Shown: piece by piece, positions 5,410 through 7,856 of the stretch
Position numbering within the stretch: the first letter of the stretch is position 1
How the letters are laid out: each line of letters opens with the position of its first letter
Assembly (NCBI GenBank): GCA_903872555.1
Contig: CAIQLE010000075.1
Span: forward strand, 1-7,856
Reading direction: 5' to 3'
Length of the DNA stretch: 7,856 nt
From: an uncultured bacterium
Lineage (GTDB): Bacteria; Pseudomonadota; Gammaproteobacteria; Burkholderiales; Burkholderiaceae_D
Notes under the pieces: model-generated
The model's input: only the letters and a program-made list of their open reading frames with translations
Told to the model about the DNA's origin: nothing
The model's database searches: none
Translations under genes and position numbers: made by a program

Positions 5410-6246
5410 ATGATCTCTGTCTTTACTTCTCTGTTTCGTGCCTTGCTGTCGCAGCTACATATACGCATGCTGCTGCTGACTATCCTGCCATTTATCGTCG
5501 CGCTGGCGATCTGGGGCGCTGCGCTGTGGGCGGGCTTGCAACCCATGATCGATCAGCTGCAGATCTGGTTTGCTGATTACGGCCTGTTTCACTCCGCCGG
5601 TGAGATGCTCGATTCCATGGGCCTGTCAGCGATACGCGCGATCATGGTGCCCCTGCTGGCCATGTGGCTGCTGCTGCCCTTCATGATACTGAGCGCGCTG
5701 CTACTGGTAGGCATGATGGCCATGCCCGCGATCGGGCGCCATGTAGGTCAGCGTTTTTATCCTCAGTTAGAACGCAGGCAGGGCGGATCTTTCGCCGGCG
5801 GACTGTGGGTATCCATGTCTTCTTTTGTGGCCTTCATCGTGATCTGGCTGCTGACTTTGCCTTTGAATCTGGTGCCCTTGTTTGCACTTCTGGTTCAGCC
5901 CCTGCTGTGGGGCTGGCTGGCCTGTCGTGTGATGGCTTACGATGCGCTGGCTGATTATGCTGATGAAGAAGAACGCCGTCTGATCACGCAGGGGCAGCGC
6001 TGGCCCTTATTGGTGATCGGTGTGGTGAGTGGCACGCTGGGCGCCATACCGAGCTTGCTGTGGCTGGGCGGCGTGATGTCGGTGATTTTTTTTCCTATAC
6101 TGGCCGCCGCTGCTATCTGGCTCTATCTGCTGGTGTTTGTTTTTAGCGGGCTGTGGTTCCAGCATTTTTGCCTAGATGCCCTGCTGCGTCTGCGCAGCGT
6201 GCCCATGGACAGCAGCGATGCCTCACTTATTATCGATATCCATTAA
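5410..6246 (+). CDS. EI24/CysZ-like multi-pass inner-membrane protein
   Basis: A 278-residue membrane protein from the ATG at 5410. An in-frame GTG at 5362 would add 16 residues, but a perfect TATAAT at 5383 lies inside that extension, so the ATG is preferred. Hydrophobic segments lie at roughly 20-43, 76-104, 132-151, 154-172, 199-222 and 224-250. Charged loops sit at about 108-125 (GRHVGQRFYPQLERRQGG) and 175-198 (YDALADYADEEERR...). Size, segment layout and the central VMAYDALADYA stretch match the EI24 domain family, which includes the sulfate permease CysZ. Betaproteobacterial members are mostly uncharacterised, and no sulfate-assimilation gene is nearby, so sulfate transport is only a possibility. 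Weak ribosome-binding site (GGA, 5 nt before the ATG). The MoCF-domain gene follows after 36 bp, probably on the same transcript. Confidence 0.8.
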   Translation: MISVFTSLFRALLSQLHIRMLLLTILPFIVALAIWGAALWAGLQPMIDQLQIWFADYGLFHSAGEMLDSMGLSAIRAIMVPLLAMWLLLPFMILSALLLVGMMAMPAIGRHVGQRFYPQLERRQGGSFAGGLWVSMSSFVAFIVIWLLTLPLNLVPLFALLVQPLLWGWLACRVMAYDALADYADEEERRLITQGQRWPLLVIGVVSGTLGAIPSLLWLGGVMSVIFFPILAAAAIWLYLLVFVFSGLWFQHFCLDALLRLRSVPMDSSDASLIIDIH

Positions 6247-6282
6247 TATCTAACACTGACTACTTCAGATCACGGACATCCC

Positions 6283-7083
6283 ATGGCTTTTGGCATCATC
6301 ATTATTGGCGACGAAATTTTGTCGGGCAAGCGCAGTGACAAACATCTTGCAAAAATCATTGAGCTGTTGAGTGAGCGCGGTTTGTCGCTGGGATGGGCAG
6401 AATATCTGGGCGATGATCCTGAACGCATCACCGCCACACTGAAACGCACATTAGCCACAGGCGATATCGTATTTTCCTGTGGCGGCATAGGTGCGACGCC
6501 AGATGATCATACGCGCCAGTGTGCTTCTGCTGCTTTTGGTACGCCTCTGGTGCTTCATCCTGATGCGAAAGCAAAAATTCAGGAACGCATACTTGAAATG
6601 GCGCTGGAAGCGAAGAAAGAGATTGATCTCAATGCACAGGAAAATCTGCACCGGCTGAAGATGGGCGAGTTCCCTGTAGGCGCAGAAATCATTCCGAATC
6701 CCTTCAATAAAATCCCTGGCTTTGCCTTGCGCAATGCAGAGGGCGGTGCGCATTATTTTGTCCCGGGCTTCCCCGTCATGGCGGCCCCGATGATGGCCTG
6801 GGCACTGGATACCCATCATGCAGATTTATTTCACCAAGTGGCGCATGCCGAGACTTCGGTGATTGTGTATGACGGTATTGAATCCACCCTGACGCCTCTG
6901 ATGGAAGCGATAGAGCGTGAATTCTCAAGCATCAAAGTCTTTAGTCTGCCCAGCGTAGGCGATGGCACGCGCAGGCGGCACATTGAACTAGGCGTCAAAG
7001 GTGAGCCTGCGCAAGTAGCACAGGCCTACGGGCGCATGCTGGAAGGTCTGGATGCTTTGCATCAGGAGTATGTGCCTGCCTGA
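6283..7083 (+). CDS. CinA N-terminal/MoCF-domain protein, stand-alone
   Basis: A 266-residue protein with a molybdopterin-binding (MoaB/Mog-like, MoCF) domain at about 1-170. GDEIL is at 9-13, an SDKHL-type helix follows, and the phosphate/pterin loop GGIGATPDD is at 67-75. FVPGFPVM at 159-166 is also typical of the CinA N-terminal region. A short C-terminal alpha/beta part (about 185-260) carries SLPSVGDG. Full CinA proteins are above 400 residues and end in a PncC-type nicotinamide-nucleotide deamidase domain, which is absent here. Such short forms are usually annotated as competence/damage-inducible protein A or molybdopterin-binding protein. Related CinA domains hydrolyse ADP-ribose or act on damaged nucleotides, but the role of this form is unproven. 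The start is the first ATG after the EI24 stop and has only a weak ribosome-binding site (CGGA). Confidence 0.85.
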   Translation: MAFGIIIIGDEILSGKRSDKHLAKIIELLSERGLSLGWAEYLGDDPERITATLKRTLATGDIVFSCGGIGATPDDHTRQCASAAFGTPLVLHPDAKAKIQERILEMALEAKKEIDLNAQENLHRLKMGEFPVGAEIIPNPFNKIPGFALRNAEGGAHYFVPGFPVMAAPMMAWALDTHHADLFHQVAHAETSVIVYDGIESTLTPLMEAIEREFSSIKVFSLPSVGDGTRRRHIELGVKGEPAQVAQAYGRMLEGLDALHQEYVPA

Positions 7084-7089
7084 TCCACG

Positions 7090-7109
7090 CAAAAGGTAGC
7101 CGCCTTTTG
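7090..7109 (+). other. Stem-loop just after the MoCF-domain gene
   Basis: CAAAAGG (7090-7096) and CCTTTTG (7103-7109) form a perfect 7-bp stem with a 6-nt loop, starting 7 nt after the stop codon. It is followed by TTTAG. The stem is A-T rich, so it is a weak terminator at most. A stronger one lies 38 bp further on. Confidence 0.4.
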
Positions 7110-7146
7110 TTTAGTGAAGCGCTTTGTTTGCTACAGTGATGGACAT

Positions 7147-7178
7147 AAGAAAGCCGGCTTAGCGCCGGCTTTCTTTTT
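7147..7178 (+). terminator. Strong intrinsic terminator, probably two-way
   Basis: AAGAAAGCCGGC (7147-7158) pairs perfectly with GCCGGCTTTCTT (7164-7175) over 12 bp with a TTAGC loop, and the T-run continues to 7178. On the plus strand it ends the EI24/MoCF transcript. On the minus strand the stem is followed by TTTCTTATG-like sequence, so it can also serve ureG, whose stop is 28 bp away. This suits two convergent genes sharing one terminator. Confidence 0.88.
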
Positions 7179-7205
7179 GCCTGTTGATTTGGTCGACTGC
7201 CCGTC

Positions 7206-7820
7206 TCATTGATCCAGCAAGCCCTGCTTGCGTATGAAGGCAATGACTTCATCTACGCCTTCGCCCTTGCGCAGATTGGTGAATACAAACGGCCTGTCAC
7301 CACGCTGCTGCTTGGCGTCCGCTGCCATGATGTCCAGATTGGCACCCACATGAGGCGCAAGATCGGTCTTGTTGATGATGAGCAGATCCGAGCGTGTAAT
7401 GCCGGGGCCACCTTTGCGCGGGATTTTTTCGCCGCCCGCTACGTCGATGACATAAATCGTCAGATCCGATAATTCAGGGCTGAAGGTGGCGGCAAGATTG
7501 TCGCCGCCGGATTCGACAAGAATCAAATCCAGATCAGGAAAATCGGCACTCATGCGCGCAATCGCTTCCAGATTGATCGAGGCATCTTCGCGTATGGCGG
7601 TGTGTGGGCAGCCGCCGGTCTCTACACCCATCAGACGTTCTGCGGGCAGTGCATCGGCACGCAGCAGAATTTCCATATCTTCCTTGGTGTAGATATCGTT
7701 CGTGATGACGGCCATGTCGTAATCGTCGCGCATTTTTTTGCACAGCATTTCACACAGAGCCGTTTTGCCGGAGCCGACCGGGCCGCCTATGCCTACGCGC
7801 AGAGGATTGGAAGTGTTCAT
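7206..7820 (-). CDS. ureG: Urease accessory GTPase UreG
   Basis: A 204-residue SIMIBI-class GTPase of the usual length for UreG. It carries the P-loop GGPVGSGKT at 12-20, the metal-binding Cys71-Pro-His73 motif (ETGGCPH), the switch-like ESGGDN at 103-108 and the guanine-specificity motif NKTD at 150-153. UreG acts in the cytosol: nickel-bound and GTP-driven, it works with UreF, UreH/UreD and UreE to load Ni into apo-urease. Its usual upstream neighbour ureF would lie on the minus strand beyond 7820. The last 36 bases of the window are too short to show its end with certainty. The ATG has only a weak A/G-rich ribosome-binding site (GAAAG, 5 nt upstream), in keeping with a distal operon gene. 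The shared terminator at 7147-7178 lies downstream, so ureG looks like the last gene of the cluster. Confidence 0.97.
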   Translation of the reverse strand: MNTSNPLRVGIGGPVGSGKTALCEMLCKKMRDDYDMAVITNDIYTKEDMEILLRADALPAERLMGVETGGCPHTAIREDASINLEAIARMSADFPDLDLILVESGGDNLAATFSPELSDLTIYVIDVAGGEKIPRKGGPGITRSDLLIINKTDLAPHVGANLDIMAADAKQQRGDRPFVFTNLRKGEGVDEVIAFIRKQGLLDQ

Positions 7821-7856
7821 AAAATCTTTCAGTAATGTTGCAGGAATTTTTTAATG

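Noticed and set aside
7821..7856. A possible end of ureF on the minus strand
   Set aside because: ureF is expected here, but two frames contain stops (TAA at 7851-7853 and a TGA nearer to ureG) and the third stays open. With 36 bases I cannot tell which frame is real.

Overview
The window reads as ordinary chromosomal DNA of a betaproteobacterium. Burkholderiales, and probably the Oxalobacteraceae side, is my best guess from the style of UreG, the type-2 ferredoxin-NADP reductase, FdxA and the PHA-system protein. No database was searched. Base composition is moderate and looks even along the window. I see no transposase, integrase, tRNA, rRNA, CRISPR array, phage gene or toxin-antitoxin pair, and nothing that looks recently acquired.

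Layout, left to right. (1) 1-399 (+): C-terminal piece of an outer-membrane beta-barrel protein. It converges on a redox block read on the minus strand (505-2549): fdxA (7Fe ferredoxin), then a double hairpin/terminator, then a ferredoxin-NADP reductase of the thioredoxin-reductase-like class, then a secreted TlpA-type thioredoxin that starts 3 nt after the reductase stop. (2) 2550-2808: a 259-bp divergent control region with a promoter for fdxA, a promoter for the rightward operon, and a 20-bp near-palindrome next to the latter. (3) 2809-4773 (+): a tight three-gene operon of a LutC-like LUD protein, an NADP-type D-2-hydroxyacid dehydrogenase and a small polyhydroxyalkanoate (PHA) system protein, closed by a long hairpin lacking a U-tract. 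(4) 4879-5235 (-): a cytosolic FKBP-type prolyl isomerase. (5) 5410-6246 (+): an EI24/CysZ-like membrane protein, diverging from FKBP across a structured intergenic region, followed by 6283-7083 (+), a stand-alone MoCF/CinA-N domain protein. (6) A strong, probably two-way terminator at 7147-7178. (7) 7206-7820 (-): ureG, evidently the last gene of a urease cluster that continues beyond the right edge.

How the genes fit together: FdxA and the reductase form a plausible NADPH/ferredoxin electron pair, and TlpA shares the reductase transcript. The LutC-like protein, the hydroxyacid dehydrogenase and the PHA protein suggest hydroxyacid and carbon-storage metabolism, but no substrate can be read from sequence. 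Most genes belong to known families. I did not find a convincing undescribed system. The items most worth a second look are the orphan lutC operon with its candidate operator, the attenuated fdxA-to-reductase junction, and a possible repeated element at two gene 3' ends.
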